From Stagnihabitans sp038231395 (GTDB taxonomy: Bacteria > Pseudomonadota > Alphaproteobacteria > Rhodobacterales > Rhodobacteraceae): a DNA stretch of 64,000 nt. Numbering within the stretch: the stretch's first letter is position 1; each line of letters begins with the position of its first letter. Location: NCBI GenBank assembly GCA_038231395.1, contig JBBRLL010000019.1, positions 11,462-75,461 of the forward strand, in the 5' to 3' direction. The notes beneath the pieces are model-generated. The model was not told the origin of the DNA. It did no database searches and saw nothing but the letters and a program-made list of their open reading frames with translations. Below are positions 49,848-60,269 of the stretch, piece by piece. Made by a program: the position numbers and the translations under genes.

Positions 49848-51086
49848 ATGACCCAATTTGATGACGAACTCGAAGACCGCCTGATGCGCTATGCTGCCAT
49901 TGACAGCCAAAGCGATCAGGACAGCGCCACCTCGCCCTCCTCGTCCAGCCAGTTTGCCATGCTGACCCTGCTGCAAGCCGAACTTGCCGCCATCGGCGCG
50001 CAGGATGTGCAGTTGACCGACTACGGCACGGTTCTGGCCACCCTGCCTGCCACTGGCGACGGCCCGGCCATCGCCTTTCTCGCCCATGTCGACACCGCCC
50101 CCGCCTACAACGCCACGGGGGTCAAACCGCGCAGCCATCGGGGCTACAACGGCAACGCCATCACCTACCCCGATGCCCCGCTGATCCTGTCGCCCGAAAC
50201 CTCGCCCGAACTGGCGCGCAAACATGGTCACACCATCATCACCGCCTCCGGCACCACGCTCTTGGGGGCCGATGACAAGGCGGGCGTCGCCATCCTGATG
50301 ACCGCCGCCCGTCACCTGCTGGCCAACCCCGACCTCAAACACGGCAAAATCCGCCTCGCCTTTACCCCTGATGAGGAAATCGGTCGCGGCGTCAACAAAC
50401 GCCTGCCTGCCGACATCGGCGCCGATTTCGCCTTCACCTTCGACGGCTCAACCGTGGGTGAGATCGAGTATGAAAGCTTTTCCGCCGACGGTGCCACCGT
50501 GACCATCACCGGCGTCTCTGCCCATCCCGGCTGGGCCAAGGGAAAGCTGGTCAACGCGCTAACCCTCGCAGCCCGGCTGATCACCTTGCTGCCGCAGATC
50601 ATGACGCCTGAAACCACCGCTGGCCGCGAAGGGTTCCTCCACCTCAGCGATATGACCGGCAACGCAGCCAAGGTCTCGCTGCGCTTCATCCTGCGCGATT
50701 TCGAACGTCAGGGCCTGGCCGAGAAAGGCGCGCTCTTGCGTCAGGTCTGTGCCGAGGTCGCCGCAACCGAACCGCGGGCCACGGTCGCCGTCACCATCAC
50801 CCCGCAATACCGCAACATGCGCTACTGGCTGGAACATGACATGCGGCCCGTCACCCTCGCCCAGACCGCCTGCCGTGCGCTTGGAATAGAGCCGGTCTCC
50901 AAACCGATCCGGGGCGGCACCGACGGCTCGCGCCTGACAGAAATGGGCCTGCCCACCCCCAACCTGTTCACCGGCATGCAGGAAATTCATGGCCCGTTGG
51001 AGTGGGTCTCGGTGCAGGACATGGCCGTGGCCACCCGTCTCATGCTGAAAATCATCGAAACTTCCGCCGCCAGTCCACCACCGTAA
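49848..51086 (+). CDS. pepT: Peptidase T (tripeptide aminopeptidase)
   Basis: 412 residues of the M20 metallopeptidase family. It removes the N-terminal residue of tripeptides in the cytoplasm. The two-zinc site is visible: HVDTAPA (His, Asp), DDKAGVAILM (bridging Asp), DEEIGRGVNK (catalytic and metal Glu), and GGTDGSRLTEMGLPTPNLFTG near the end. It starts at ATG 49848 with GGAGG 5 bases upstream. It stands alone with a repeat-containing gap downstream. Confidence 0.95.
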   Translation: MTQFDDELEDRLMRYAAIDSQSDQDSATSPSSSSQFAMLTLLQAELAAIGAQDVQLTDYGTVLATLPATGDGPAIAFLAHVDTAPAYNATGVKPRSHRGYNGNAITYPDAPLILSPETSPELARKHGHTIITASGTTLLGADDKAGVAILMTAARHLLANPDLKHGKIRLAFTPDEEIGRGVNKRLPADIGADFAFTFDGSTVGEIEYESFSADGATVTITGVSAHPGWAKGKLVNALTLAARLITLLPQIMTPETTAGREGFLHLSDMTGNAAKVSLRFILRDFERQGLAEKGALLRQVCAEVAATEPRATVAVTITPQYRNMRYWLEHDMRPVTLAQTACRALGIEPVSKPIRGGTDGSRLTEMGLPTPNLFTGMQEIHGPLEWVSVQDMAVATRLMLKIIETSAASPPP

Positions 51087-51090
51087 AAAA

Positions 51091-51147
51091 ACGGCAAAAT
51101 TCGGGCCTAAGACGGCAAAATGCGGGCCTAATTCGGAAAAATGTGGG
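51091..51147. repeat. 21-bp tandem repeat, 2.7 copies
   Basis: Units ACGGCAAAATTCGGGCCTAA (51091) and ACGGCAAAATGCGGGCCTAA (51112) are 21 bp apart and nearly identical; a third, diverged unit starts at 51133. It lies just after the pepT stop and before the glycosyltransferase. Confidence 0.75.
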
Positions 51148-51203
51148 ATTGACAGGTCGTCGAAGTTTCCAGCAAGTTATCGAACAATTTTGGAGTTAGG
51201 ATA

Positions 51204-52124
51204 TTGGCATCTCCGCTGGCCATTGTGCTGCGCCCCTTCATGGTGGCGGCGGACCTGATCGAGGCAGGCATGCTGCGGGTGATCAGACCGCCGCAGCGCC
51301 CTCAGGATTGCGGGTTTATCTTCGCCACGACCGGCGAGCTTTATACCATTCTCGCCCGCCGCGCCGCACGCACCCTGCGTCAGGTGATGCCCGATGCGCA
51401 GATTGACCTGTTCACCGATCAAGACCTGACCGACCCTGTTTTTACCCGGATCCACCGCCTCAACCATTCTACCTCCCGCCCAAAGATGGAGGCGTTGCGC
51501 CGCTCGCGCTTTCGCAAAACCGTCTATCTGGACGCCGATATCGTGGTTCTGGCCGATGTGTCCGAACTTTTCGCTCTGCTGGACAGGGTCGAACTGGCCG
51601 CCTGTCAGGGGTGGGCGCGGGGCAGGGTCTATATGGGCGATGGCACGGTCCCGCGCGCCTTCCCGATGTTGAATTCCGGTGTGCTCGCCGTTCGCATTTG
51701 CCGCCGCACCCGCACCTTCATGATGGAGTGGGAGCGGCGGATGGTGTCCAATCAGGAAAAGCTCGATCAGGGCAGCCTGCGCAATGCCGTTTACGACAGC
51801 AACCTTGTCTATACGGTTTTACCGCCCGAATATAACATGATCCATGTCCCATTGCTGGACATTTGGGAGGAAAAAATGGGCGCGCCGCGCATCCTGCATC
51901 TGACCAAGCTGCATAAAGGGGATCCCGGCAACCCCGAAGAGCCTTTGGATCCGCTCGAGATTTTGAACTTCAAACGGGCGGCGCTTCTGCCCGACCTGAT
52001 GAAAAATGACGACTTTCTGATGGCCGGTCCCGGCTCGATGTGGGCCCCTGCAACCGCTTCCGGCAGCTCGGTCTGGGAGCGTACGATCCGGCGCTGGATC
52101 GGTCGCTGGGACCCGATGCGGTGA
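51204..52124 (+). CDS. Glycosyltransferase-like protein (nucleotide-diphospho-sugar transferase fold)
   Basis: 306 residues. The GT-A-type features are FRKTVYLDADIVVLADVSELF (the DxD metal-binding motif) and FPMLNSGVLAVRICRRT, followed by DQGSLRNAVYDSN and HLTKLHKGDP. It probably transfers a sugar from a nucleotide-sugar donor onto a surface glycan or protein; the specificity is unknown. The best start is a TTG at 51204 with AGGA 5 bases upstream; an ATG at about 51239 would remove the first segment. Its stop overlaps the methyltransferase start by 4 bases. Confidence 0.75.
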   Translation: MASPLAIVLRPFMVAADLIEAGMLRVIRPPQRPQDCGFIFATTGELYTILARRAARTLRQVMPDAQIDLFTDQDLTDPVFTRIHRLNHSTSRPKMEALRRSRFRKTVYLDADIVVLADVSELFALLDRVELAACQGWARGRVYMGDGTVPRAFPMLNSGVLAVRICRRTRTFMMEWERRMVSNQEKLDQGSLRNAVYDSNLVYTVLPPEYNMIHVPLLDIWEEKMGAPRILHLTKLHKGDPGNPEEPLDPLEILNFKRAALLPDLMKNDDFLMAGPGSMWAPATASGSSVWERTIRRWIGRWDPMR

Positions 52125-52831
52125 CCCAGCCTGCCATCTCCCCGTACCACAAACCCGGTTTTTATGAGGATGCGCTCGCCGCAGGCCGTCACCGCGACAT
52201 CGTTGGCGGACGGTGGGAGGAGACGGGTCTGGTCCAGATGCAACTTCTGCTTGCAGCGGGACTGGACCCCCACCACCGCCTGCTGGACATCGGCGCAGGT
52301 GCCTTGCGCCTTGGCTGCCGTGCCGTGCCCTATCTGAACCCCGGCAACTACTGGGCCACCGACCTCTCCGCAGCGCTCCTGCGTCGGGGCTATGACCTTG
52401 AACTGCAAGATAAATCCCGCCTGCCGCCCGATCATCTGATCGAGGATGCCACCTTCGGCTTTCCCACCATCCCCGCCACCATCGACTTCGCCATCGCTTT
52501 CGCCGTCTTCACCCACCTGCCGTTGTCCTTCCTGCAGGACGCCCTCCCCACCATCCGCACCCGCTTTCCCCAGTTGCAAAAGCTGCTGTTCACGGTGTTT
52601 CTTGTCCCCGACGACGATGCAGATAGCGCCTTTCGCCAGCCCGACGGCGTCGTCACCCATCCCGACCGCGCGCCTTACCACCACCGCGCCGCCGAAATCC
52701 TCCACGCCACCACCGCCGCAGGATTTGACGCCACCCTGTCGGACCCATACCTTCCCCGCGGACAACGCCTGTGCATCGCCCTACCAAGCTTGCCTTTTTG
52801 CCCCGATAGCCCGATCATGCCCCAAAATTAA
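52121..52831 (+). CDS. SAM-dependent class I methyltransferase
   Basis: 236 residues. The SAM-binding motif I is HRLLDIGAGALRLG, followed by YWATDLSAALLRRG and FAIAFAVFTHLPL (motif region with a characteristic acidic-aromatic run). It probably methylates a sugar, lipid or natural product. It starts with GTG at 52121, overlapping the glycosyltransferase stop (GTGA), so the two probably modify the same glycan. It is in a run of three co-directional genes leading to the large secreted protein at 52851. Confidence 0.75.
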   Translation: MTQPAISPYHKPGFYEDALAAGRHRDIVGGRWEETGLVQMQLLLAAGLDPHHRLLDIGAGALRLGCRAVPYLNPGNYWATDLSAALLRRGYDLELQDKSRLPPDHLIEDATFGFPTIPATIDFAIAFAVFTHLPLSFLQDALPTIRTRFPQLQKLLFTVFLVPDDDADSAFRQPDGVVTHPDRAPYHHRAAEILHATTAAGFDATLSDPYLPRGQRLCIALPSLPFCPDSPIMPQN

Positions 52832-52850
52832 GCTATTTTAAGGAGGCCCC

Positions 52851-54062
52851 ATGCGCCGTATTCTCGCCGCCACCATCGCCCTGCTGACCTTTCCGGCCTG
52901 TGCCGACACCATATCCGCCCAGATCGCCAAAGACGGTCTCGCCAAGGTCGAGGCGCAGCTTGCGGCCCTGCCAACCCCCACTGACGCCGACACCTTTGCC
53001 CTCGGCGGTGTGCAGTTCCTGCGCGCGGTTGAGATCAGCTTTCAGGACCGCTGGCGCATCGGCATGACCGACCGTACCGGCCTGCTGCCCTTCTTGCGTC
53101 TGCCGATTCCCGACAACCCGCAGCCCGCCAAATTCGACCCCGCCGCTATCACCACTCTGTTCACCCGTGCCGGAGACGAACTGTCAAAGGCCAAGGTCAG
53201 CCTCGCCAAAATCCCGGAGAACTCTGACTTCGGTCTGGACATCGCCCTCGATGACCTGTGGTTTGACATCAACACCAATGGCACTCGCGACGCGGGAGAG
53301 GGGCTTTCCGACATCGTTGGCGTCAATGTCCTTGGTGGCGAGACAGACGGCGGCACCGCCCCGCGCGCCTTGACGACCGTCCGCTTTGACGTGGCCGACG
53401 CCGCCTGGCTCTCGGCCTATTCTGACCTGTTGAATGCCCTGTGCGACATGGTGCGCGCCTATGACCCGACAGAGCCTTTGACCCGGATCACCACCGCACA
53501 TGACGCCATAGCAGCGCTTGGCCCGATGACGCCCGACCCGTTTTTTGAAGGCTCAGAACCCTATAACCCGGCAAAACTGGAAAGTTTTGACCTTTTTGCC
53601 GTGGTCTTGGCCACTCTGAACCAACAGCCCGACAAGGCCCGCATGGCCTCGGCCCACGATCACCTGCTGGCCATGGTGGCAGAGAACCGCAGCTTCTGGG
53701 CGCGCGTGGCGCTGGAATCCGACGACATGGCCGAATGGCTGCCCAATGACCACCAACACTCCGCCATCGGGATTGAGGTTCCTCAAGGCACCGCTGCCAG
53801 CTGGCTGGCACTTTTGGCGGATATCGACGCTGTGCTGAAGGGCGAAAAACTGCTGCCGTTCTGGCGCGCCGGTCCGCCCGCTGGCTTTAACCTCGCCAAG
53901 TTTTTCGCCGATCCGCGCCCGATTGACTTTGCCGGTTGGGTGCAAGGTTGGGCGGTTCTGCCCTATCTGGACAAGGGCTCGGTCGTGTCCTCGGCAAACT
54001 CTGACGCCTTTGACACATTGATCGGCGGCCAATCCATGCTGTTTGCGCTTTACCTTAACTAA
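52851..54062 (+). CDS. Large secreted (possibly lipid-anchored) protein of unknown function
   Basis: 403 residues. The signal region is IALLTFPAC (a lipobox-like FPAC), and the first mature stretch ADTISAQIAKDGLAKVEAQL is helical. The middle contains an Asp/Asn-rich segment DINTNGTRDAGEGLSDIVGV, resembling a calcium-binding loop. The rest is helical with tryptophans (RSFWARVALESDDMAEWLPN, LLPFWRAGPPAGFNLAKFF). No family is recognised. A ribosome site AAGGAGG lies 7 bases before the ATG. The gene follows the methyltransferase by 20 bp, so it may be part of that unit. Confidence 0.6.
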   Translation: MRRILAATIALLTFPACADTISAQIAKDGLAKVEAQLAALPTPTDADTFALGGVQFLRAVEISFQDRWRIGMTDRTGLLPFLRLPIPDNPQPAKFDPAAITTLFTRAGDELSKAKVSLAKIPENSDFGLDIALDDLWFDINTNGTRDAGEGLSDIVGVNVLGGETDGGTAPRALTTVRFDVADAAWLSAYSDLLNALCDMVRAYDPTEPLTRITTAHDAIAALGPMTPDPFFEGSEPYNPAKLESFDLFAVVLATLNQQPDKARMASAHDHLLAMVAENRSFWARVALESDDMAEWLPNDHQHSAIGIEVPQGTAASWLALLADIDAVLKGEKLLPFWRAGPPAGFNLAKFFADPRPIDFAGWVQGWAVLPYLDKGSVVSSANSDAFDTLIGGQSMLFALYLN

Positions 54063-54164
54063 GATTTAATCCTTCGGATCAACGGATTCCCCGACTTGAA
54101 CGGCCCGTTGACAGGCGCGTTGACAGGCGAATCCGCCGTTCAAACCTTGCCTAATTCTTAAGCG

Positions 54165-54192
54165 TGATCACAAAAATTTTTGCTGTGATCAC
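54165..54192. promoter_or_regulatory. Pair of GTGATCAC palindromes upstream of sucC
   Basis: GTGATCAC at 54165-54172 and 54185-54192, centres 20 bp apart with an AAAAATTTTT core between them, 97 bp before the sucC start. Same motif and spacing as the pair before sdhC. Confidence 0.7.
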
Positions 54193-54288
54193 AAATGTCG
54201 CTTTTCCGAGCCGCTTGATCTTTTCCCGTTTTGCCCTTGCAGCAATCTGTGTCATCACCCGGCCAAATCCAACTTTCGGGGTGCCAGA

Positions 54289-55478
<1,190 letters not shown>

Positions 55479-55482
<4 letters not shown>

Positions 55483-55961
55483 AGCGTATCGTCGCACTTC
55501 TTATGCTGCTGGCCGGTGCTGCCGCTGCGCAGGACGACCGCGTTCTGTCTGCCGCCCAGATGGCGGAAGGCATCGCGGCCTGTCTGGGGTCCAAGGCCGA
55601 CCCAACCGCCCTGACCGCAGCGCTTGCCAAAACCGGCTGGACCAGTGCCCCCGATGCCAACGGCACGCTTATCTTCACGCCGCCTAATGGCGACAACACT
55701 TTGGTGATGCGCCCGAATGACGCCACCCTGTGCCGCGTCGAAAGCATGGATCTGAACACCGACAAAGCGGCCGGAATTCTCGCGCAGGCCCTGACCAGCG
55801 CTGGTGTCGCCGACGCAAAACAAGGCGCAGACGACAACGGTTGCCCGAGGGTGGAGGTTGCCACAGGTTCGACCGCCACCCTGATCAGCGGCGACGACGA
55901 CACCTCCTGCACCTCCAAAGATACCAGCGCCATCCGCTTTGATTTCGGTGCGGCCCAATGA
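55479..55961 (+). CDS. Secreted protein of unknown function, inserted between sucC and sucD
   Basis: 160 residues with a signal peptide (ALLMLLAGAAAAQDD). The mature part has three cysteines (ACLGSK, TLCRVE, NGCPRVEV) and beta-rich character, ending DTSAIRFDFG. It starts with GTG overlapping the sucC stop, so translation is coupled to sucC. No family is recognised. A secreted protein in a TCA operon is odd; it may be a passenger or linked to envelope energetics. There is no sign of foreign base composition. Confidence 0.65.
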
Positions 55962-56040
55962 CCGGTGCGCCCGCCACCCCGCGCCACGCCAACCTAGTTA
56001 ACCCAATCCGTATCACCGCCTGATACAGCGAAAGGCCAGC

Positions 56041-56925
56041 ATGTCCATTCTCGTCAACTCCTCCACCCGCGTCATTTGCCAGGGTTTCACCGGCAGCCAG
56101 GGCACCTTCCACTCTGAACAGGCGGTGGCTTACGGCACCAAAATGGTCGGCGGTGTGACACCCGGCAAAGGTGGCTCGGTGCACATCGGGCTGCCGGTGT
56201 TCGATTCGGTGCACGAGGCGAAGGCCGCCACTCAAGCCAACGCCTCCGTCATCTACGTGCCGCCGCCCTTCGCCGCCGACAGCATCCTTGAGGCGATTGA
56301 CGCCGAGATGGAACTGATCGTCTGCATCACCGAAGGCATCCCAGTCTTGGACATGATGAAGGTCAAGCGCGCCCTGACCAACTCCAAATCCCGCCTGATC
56401 GGGCCGAACTGCCCCGGTGTGATGACCCCGGGTGAGTGCAAGATCGGCATCATGCCGGGCTCCATCTTCTCCAAAGGCTCGGTCGGCGTCGTCAGCCGCT
56501 CCGGCACCCTGACCTACGAGGCGGTCAAGCAGACGACCGACGTGGGCCTTGGCCAATCTTCCGCCATAGGCATCGGCGGCGACCCGATCAAAGGGTCAGA
56601 ACACATTGATATTCTGGAGATGTTTCTGGCCGATCCTGAAACTCAGTCGATCATCATGATCGGCGAAATCGGTGGGGCCGCCGAAGAAGACGCCGCCCAA
56701 TTCCTGATGGATGAGAAACGCAAAGGCCGCTGGAAGCCCACCGCCGGTTTCATCGCCGGCCGCACCGCCCCCCCCGGCCGTCGCATGGGCCATGCCGGAG
56801 CCATCGTGGCCGGCGGCAAGGGCGACGCGGAGTCCAAGATCGAAGCCATGAAGCGCGCCGGCATCATCGTCGCCGACAGCCCAGCCACCCTTGGCGAAGC
56901 TGTTCTGAAGGCTTTGGGCCGGTAA
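56041..56925 (+). CDS. sucD: Succinyl-CoA synthetase alpha subunit
   Basis: 294 residues. The CoA-binding fold starts RVICQGFTGSQGTFHSEQAV, and the phosphohistidine lies in GRRMGHAGAIV with the conserved PPFAADSILEAID and MPGSIFSKGSVGVVSRSGTL. It pairs with SucC; the phosphohistidine loop is intact. The stop TAATG overlaps the start of the next gene by one base. It is 79 bp after the secreted-protein gene. Confidence 0.97.
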   Translation: MSILVNSSTRVICQGFTGSQGTFHSEQAVAYGTKMVGGVTPGKGGSVHIGLPVFDSVHEAKAATQANASVIYVPPPFAADSILEAIDAEMELIVCITEGIPVLDMMKVKRALTNSKSRLIGPNCPGVMTPGECKIGIMPGSIFSKGSVGVVSRSGTLTYEAVKQTTDVGLGQSSAIGIGGDPIKGSEHIDILEMFLADPETQSIIMIGEIGGAAEEDAAQFLMDEKRKGRWKPTAGFIAGRTAPPGRRMGHAGAIVAGGKGDAESKIEAMKRAGIIVADSPATLGEAVLKALGR

Positions 56926-57284
56926 TGCGTGCAGCCCTCGCCCTGATGATGCTGTCAGCCTGTGTGACCCCATCGACTCCGGAGCGTCCCGCAGATTGCA
57001 ACTGTGTCGAATTGCCTGATGACGCAAAATCGGTTGCCGAAACTGGTTTTCCCAACGGCCTGCTTTACGTTCATGGCAGCGATTCAGCGCGCCACGATAA
57101 TGGCCTGACCTACCTTGCCGTACAGTTTGACGCGGCCAAGGCGACGCCAGATATGATCAAAGCCAGCCCCGCTGCTCAGTGTAGGGCTGCAGGTATGACG
57201 CTCGTTTCGTCAAAAGTCGTGCCACCCGGGCCCGACGATCTAAAGATCGAAGGTTCGATGATTGTCAGGGCTATTTGCAAATAG
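56925..57284 (+). CDS. Secreted lipoprotein of unknown function between sucD and sucA
   Basis: 119 residues. A short signal MRAALALMMLSAC (lipobox LSAC) anchors it in the membrane. The mature part is compact, with cysteines (DCNCVELP, QCRAAGM, RAICK) that may form disulfides, and the middle SARHDNGLTYLAVQFDAA. It starts at ATG overlapping the sucD stop (TAATG). No family is recognised. It is the second non-TCA exported gene lodged in this operon. Confidence 0.65.
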   Translation: MRAALALMMLSACVTPSTPERPADCNCVELPDDAKSVAETGFPNGLLYVHGSDSARHDNGLTYLAVQFDAAKATPDMIKASPAAQCRAAGMTLVSSKVVPPGPDDLKIEGSMIVRAICK

Positions 57285-57313
57285 TGGCCCTCGCCCCATT
57301 TCAGGATATTATC

Positions 57314-60259
57314 ATGACCGAACAGACCCCCAACGCCGCCTTCCAAGCCTCCAGCTTCCTGCAAGGCGCCAATGCCGACTATGTCGACAACCTCGCCGCC
57401 CGCTATGCCGAAGACCCGCAAGCGGTGGATGCGCAGTGGGCGGAGTTTTTCCGGCTTCTGGGCGATGACGGGATCGAGCAAAAGCGGCAGGCGGCTGGCC
57501 CGTCGTGGGCGCGCGCCGATTGGCCGCCGCAACCCACCGATGACCTGACCGCCGCGATGACCGGTGAATGGCCCGCCGAAGCCAAGGCCATCCCGAAGAA
57601 AATCGCCGACAAAGCCGCCGCTGTCAGCGTTCCGGTCAGCGATGCGCAGATCAAGCGCGCGGTTCTGGACTCGGTCCGGGCCATCATGCTGATCCGCGCC
57701 TACCGGATCCGCGGCCACCTTGCCGCCGACCTTGACCCCTTGGGCATCGTCGAACGCGGCAACCACCCCGAACTTGACCCGGCTTCTTACGGCTTTGCCG
57801 AGGCCGACATGGACCGCCCGATCTTCATCGACATGGTGCTTGGCCTTGAAATGGCCTCGATGCGCCAGATCGTCGAGATTGTGAAACGCACCTATTGCGG
57901 CACCTTCGCCCTGCAATACATGCACATTTCTGACCCTGAACAGGCGGGCTGGCTCAAAGAGCGCATCGAAGGCTACGGCAAGGAAATCGCCTTCACCCGT
58001 GAGGGGCGCAAAGCCATCCTGAAAAAGCTGGTTGAGGCGGAGGGCTATGAAAAGTTCCTTCATGTCAAATACATGGGCACCAAGCGCTTCGGCCTTGACG
58101 GTGCCGAAGCCCTGATCCCCGCGATGGAGCAGATCATCAAGCGCGGCGGCAATCTGGGTGTCAAAGAGATCAACTTCGGCATGCCGCACCGGGGCCGTCT
58201 GAACGTTCTGGCCAATGTGCTGATGAAACCCTACAAGGCGATCTTCAACGAATTTCAGGGCGGCAGTTACAAGCCAGAGGATGTTGACGGCTCCGGCGAC
58301 GTGAAATACCACCTTGGCGCCTCGTCTGACCGCAACTTTGACGGCAACATCGTCCACCTGTCGCTGACCGCCAACCCCAGCCACCTTGAGGCGGTAAACC
58401 CCGTCGTCCTTGGCAAAGTGCGCGCCAAACAGGACCAGTTCGGCGACACCGACCGCCATCAGGTCCTGCCGATCCTGCTGCACGGCGATGCGGCTTTTGC
58501 AGGTCAGGGCGTTGTGGCCGAATGTTTCGGCCTGTCCGGCCTGAAAGGTCACCGCACCGGCGGCACCATCCATATCGTGGTCAACAATCAGATCGGCTTC
58601 ACCACCGCGCCCAGCTATTCGCGCTCCTCGCCCTACCCCACCGACATCGCCTTGATGGTGGAAGCGCCGATTTTCCATGTCAACGGCGATGACCCGGAAG
58701 CCGTTGTTCATGCAGCAAAAGTGGCCACCGAGTTCCGTCAGAAGTTCCACAAGGACGTCGTGCTGGACATCTTCTGCTACCGGCGCTTTGGCCATAACGA
58801 GGGCGATGAACCGATGTTCACCAACCCCGCCATGTACACCCGCATCCGCAAGCAAAAGACCACCTTGCAACTTTATGCGGAGCGTCTGGTCAAGGACGGC
58901 CTGATCCCCGAGGGCGAGATTGAGGATATGAAGGCCACGTTCCAGGCCACGCTCAACGAGGAGTACGAGGCGGGCAAGACCTACAAGCCCAACAAGGCTG
59001 ACTGGCTGGATGGCCGCTGGAAAAACATGCTGCCCAACACGCTGGACCAATATCAGCGCGGCGAAACCTGGATCAAGCCAGAGACGATGGCAGAGGTCGG
59101 GGCCGCCTTGACCCGCGTGCCGGAAGGGTTCGCCCTGCACAAAACCGTCGCCCGCCAGTTGGAGGCGAAGGCGCAGATGTTCGCCACCGGCGTCGGATTT
59201 GACTGGGCCACGGCAGAGGCGCTGGCCTTTGGCTCGCTCGCCACCGAAGGTTTCCCGGTCCGCCTGTCAGGTCAGGATTGCACGCGCGGCACCTTTTCGC
59301 AGCGCCACTCCGCCTTCATTGATCAGGTCACCGAGGAACGCCACTACCCGCTGAACCACATCCGCGCCGGTCAGGCCCGCTATGAGGTCATCGATTCCAT
59401 GCTGTCGGAATACGCGGTTCTGGGCTTTGAATACGGCTATTCCCTGTCAGAACCCAACGCTTTGACCATGTGGGAGGCGCAGTTTGGTGACTTTGCCAAC
59501 GGCGCGCAGATCATGTTCGACCAGTTCATCTGTTCGGGAGAGACGAAATGGCTGCGGATGTCCGGCCTTGTCTGCCTGCTGCCGCACGGCTTTGAGGGTC
59601 AGGGGCCGGAGCATTCTTCCGCCCGTATGGAACGCTTTCTGCAAAACTCCGCGCATGACAACTGGATCGTGGCAAACTGCACGACACCCTCCAACTACTT
59701 CCACATCCTGCGCCGTCAATTGCACCGCGACTTCCGTAAGCCCTTGATTCTGATGACGCCGAAAAGCCTGTTGCGGCACCCGATGTGCATTTCGGACGCC
59801 GCCGATTTCACCGACGGCTCCACCTTCCACCGCTGTCTTTGGGATGATGCGCAGCAGGGCCATTCGGCCACCAAACTCAACCCCGATGACCAGATCAAAC
59901 GCGTCGTGATGTGCTCCGGCAAGGTCTATTACGACCTTCTGGCCGAACGTGACGCGCGCGGGCTGACGGATACCTATATTCTGCGCGTCGAACAGCTTTA
60001 TCCGATGCCGGTCGTCTCTTTGAACACCGAACTCAGCCGCTTCAAGGGGGCAGAGATCGTCTGGTGTCAGGAAGAGCCGCGCAATCAGGGCGCCTGGTCC
60101 TATATCGAGCCGGAGCTGGAAACCTTGCTGGTGAAAATCGGCGCCACCCACAGCCGGCCGCGCTATGCGGGCCGCACAGCCTCGGCCTCGCCCGCCACGG
60201 GTCTTGCCAGCAAACACAAAGCCGAACAAACAGCCCTCGTGAACGACGCGCTGGCCTGA
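57314..60259 (+). CDS. sucA: 2-oxoglutarate dehydrogenase E1 component
   Basis: 981 residues, the thiamine-dependent subunit that decarboxylates 2-oxoglutarate and passes the succinyl group to E2. The start MTEQTPNAAFQASSFL is typical. Motifs: YLGTKRF-type YMGTKRFGLDGAEALIPAM, GMPHRGRLNVLANV, the thiamine/Mg region HGDAAFAGQGVVAECFGL, NNQIGFTTAP and the C-terminal EEPRNQGAWSYIEPEL. The ATG at 57314 has AGGA about 8 bases upstream. A predicted longer start would include the lipoprotein end. It is followed by sucB after a 10-bp gap. Confidence 0.97.
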   Translation: MTEQTPNAAFQASSFLQGANADYVDNLAARYAEDPQAVDAQWAEFFRLLGDDGIEQKRQAAGPSWARADWPPQPTDDLTAAMTGEWPAEAKAIPKKIADKAAAVSVPVSDAQIKRAVLDSVRAIMLIRAYRIRGHLAADLDPLGIVERGNHPELDPASYGFAEADMDRPIFIDMVLGLEMASMRQIVEIVKRTYCGTFALQYMHISDPEQAGWLKERIEGYGKEIAFTREGRKAILKKLVEAEGYEKFLHVKYMGTKRFGLDGAEALIPAMEQIIKRGGNLGVKEINFGMPHRGRLNVLANVLMKPYKAIFNEFQGGSYKPEDVDGSGDVKYHLGASSDRNFDGNIVHLSLTANPSHLEAVNPVVLGKVRAKQDQFGDTDRHQVLPILLHGDAAFAGQGVVAECFGLSGLKGHRTGGTIHIVVNNQIGFTTAPSYSRSSPYPTDIALMVEAPIFHVNGDDPEAVVHAAKVATEFRQKFHKDVVLDIFCYRRFGHNEGDEPMFTNPAMYTRIRKQKTTLQLYAERLVKDGLIPEGEIEDMKATFQATLNEEYEAGKTYKPNKADWLDGRWKNMLPNTLDQYQRGETWIKPETMAEVGAALTRVPEGFALHKTVARQLEAKAQMFATGVGFDWATAEALAFGSLATEGFPVRLSGQDCTRGTFSQRHSAFIDQVTEERHYPLNHIRAGQARYEVIDSMLSEYAVLGFEYGYSLSEPNALTMWEAQFGDFANGAQIMFDQFICSGETKWLRMSGLVCLLPHGFEGQGPEHSSARMERFLQNSAHDNWIVANCTTPSNYFHILRRQLHRDFRKPLILMTPKSLLRHPMCISDAADFTDGSTFHRCLWDDAQQGHSATKLNPDDQIKRVVMCSGKVYYDLLAERDARGLTDTYILRVEQLYPMPVVSLNTELSRFKGAEIVWCQEEPRNQGAWSYIEPELETLLVKIGATHSRPRYAGRTASASPATGLASKHKAEQTALVNDALA

Positions 60260-60269
60260 GGAGAAGAAC

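Noticed and set aside
49626..50342. Long minus-strand frame over the start of pepT
   Set aside because: Glycine-rich shadow of pepT coding sequence.
57176..59140. 654-codon minus-strand frame opposite sucA
   Set aside because: It mirrors the high-GC coding pattern of sucA; its residue composition is not protein-like.
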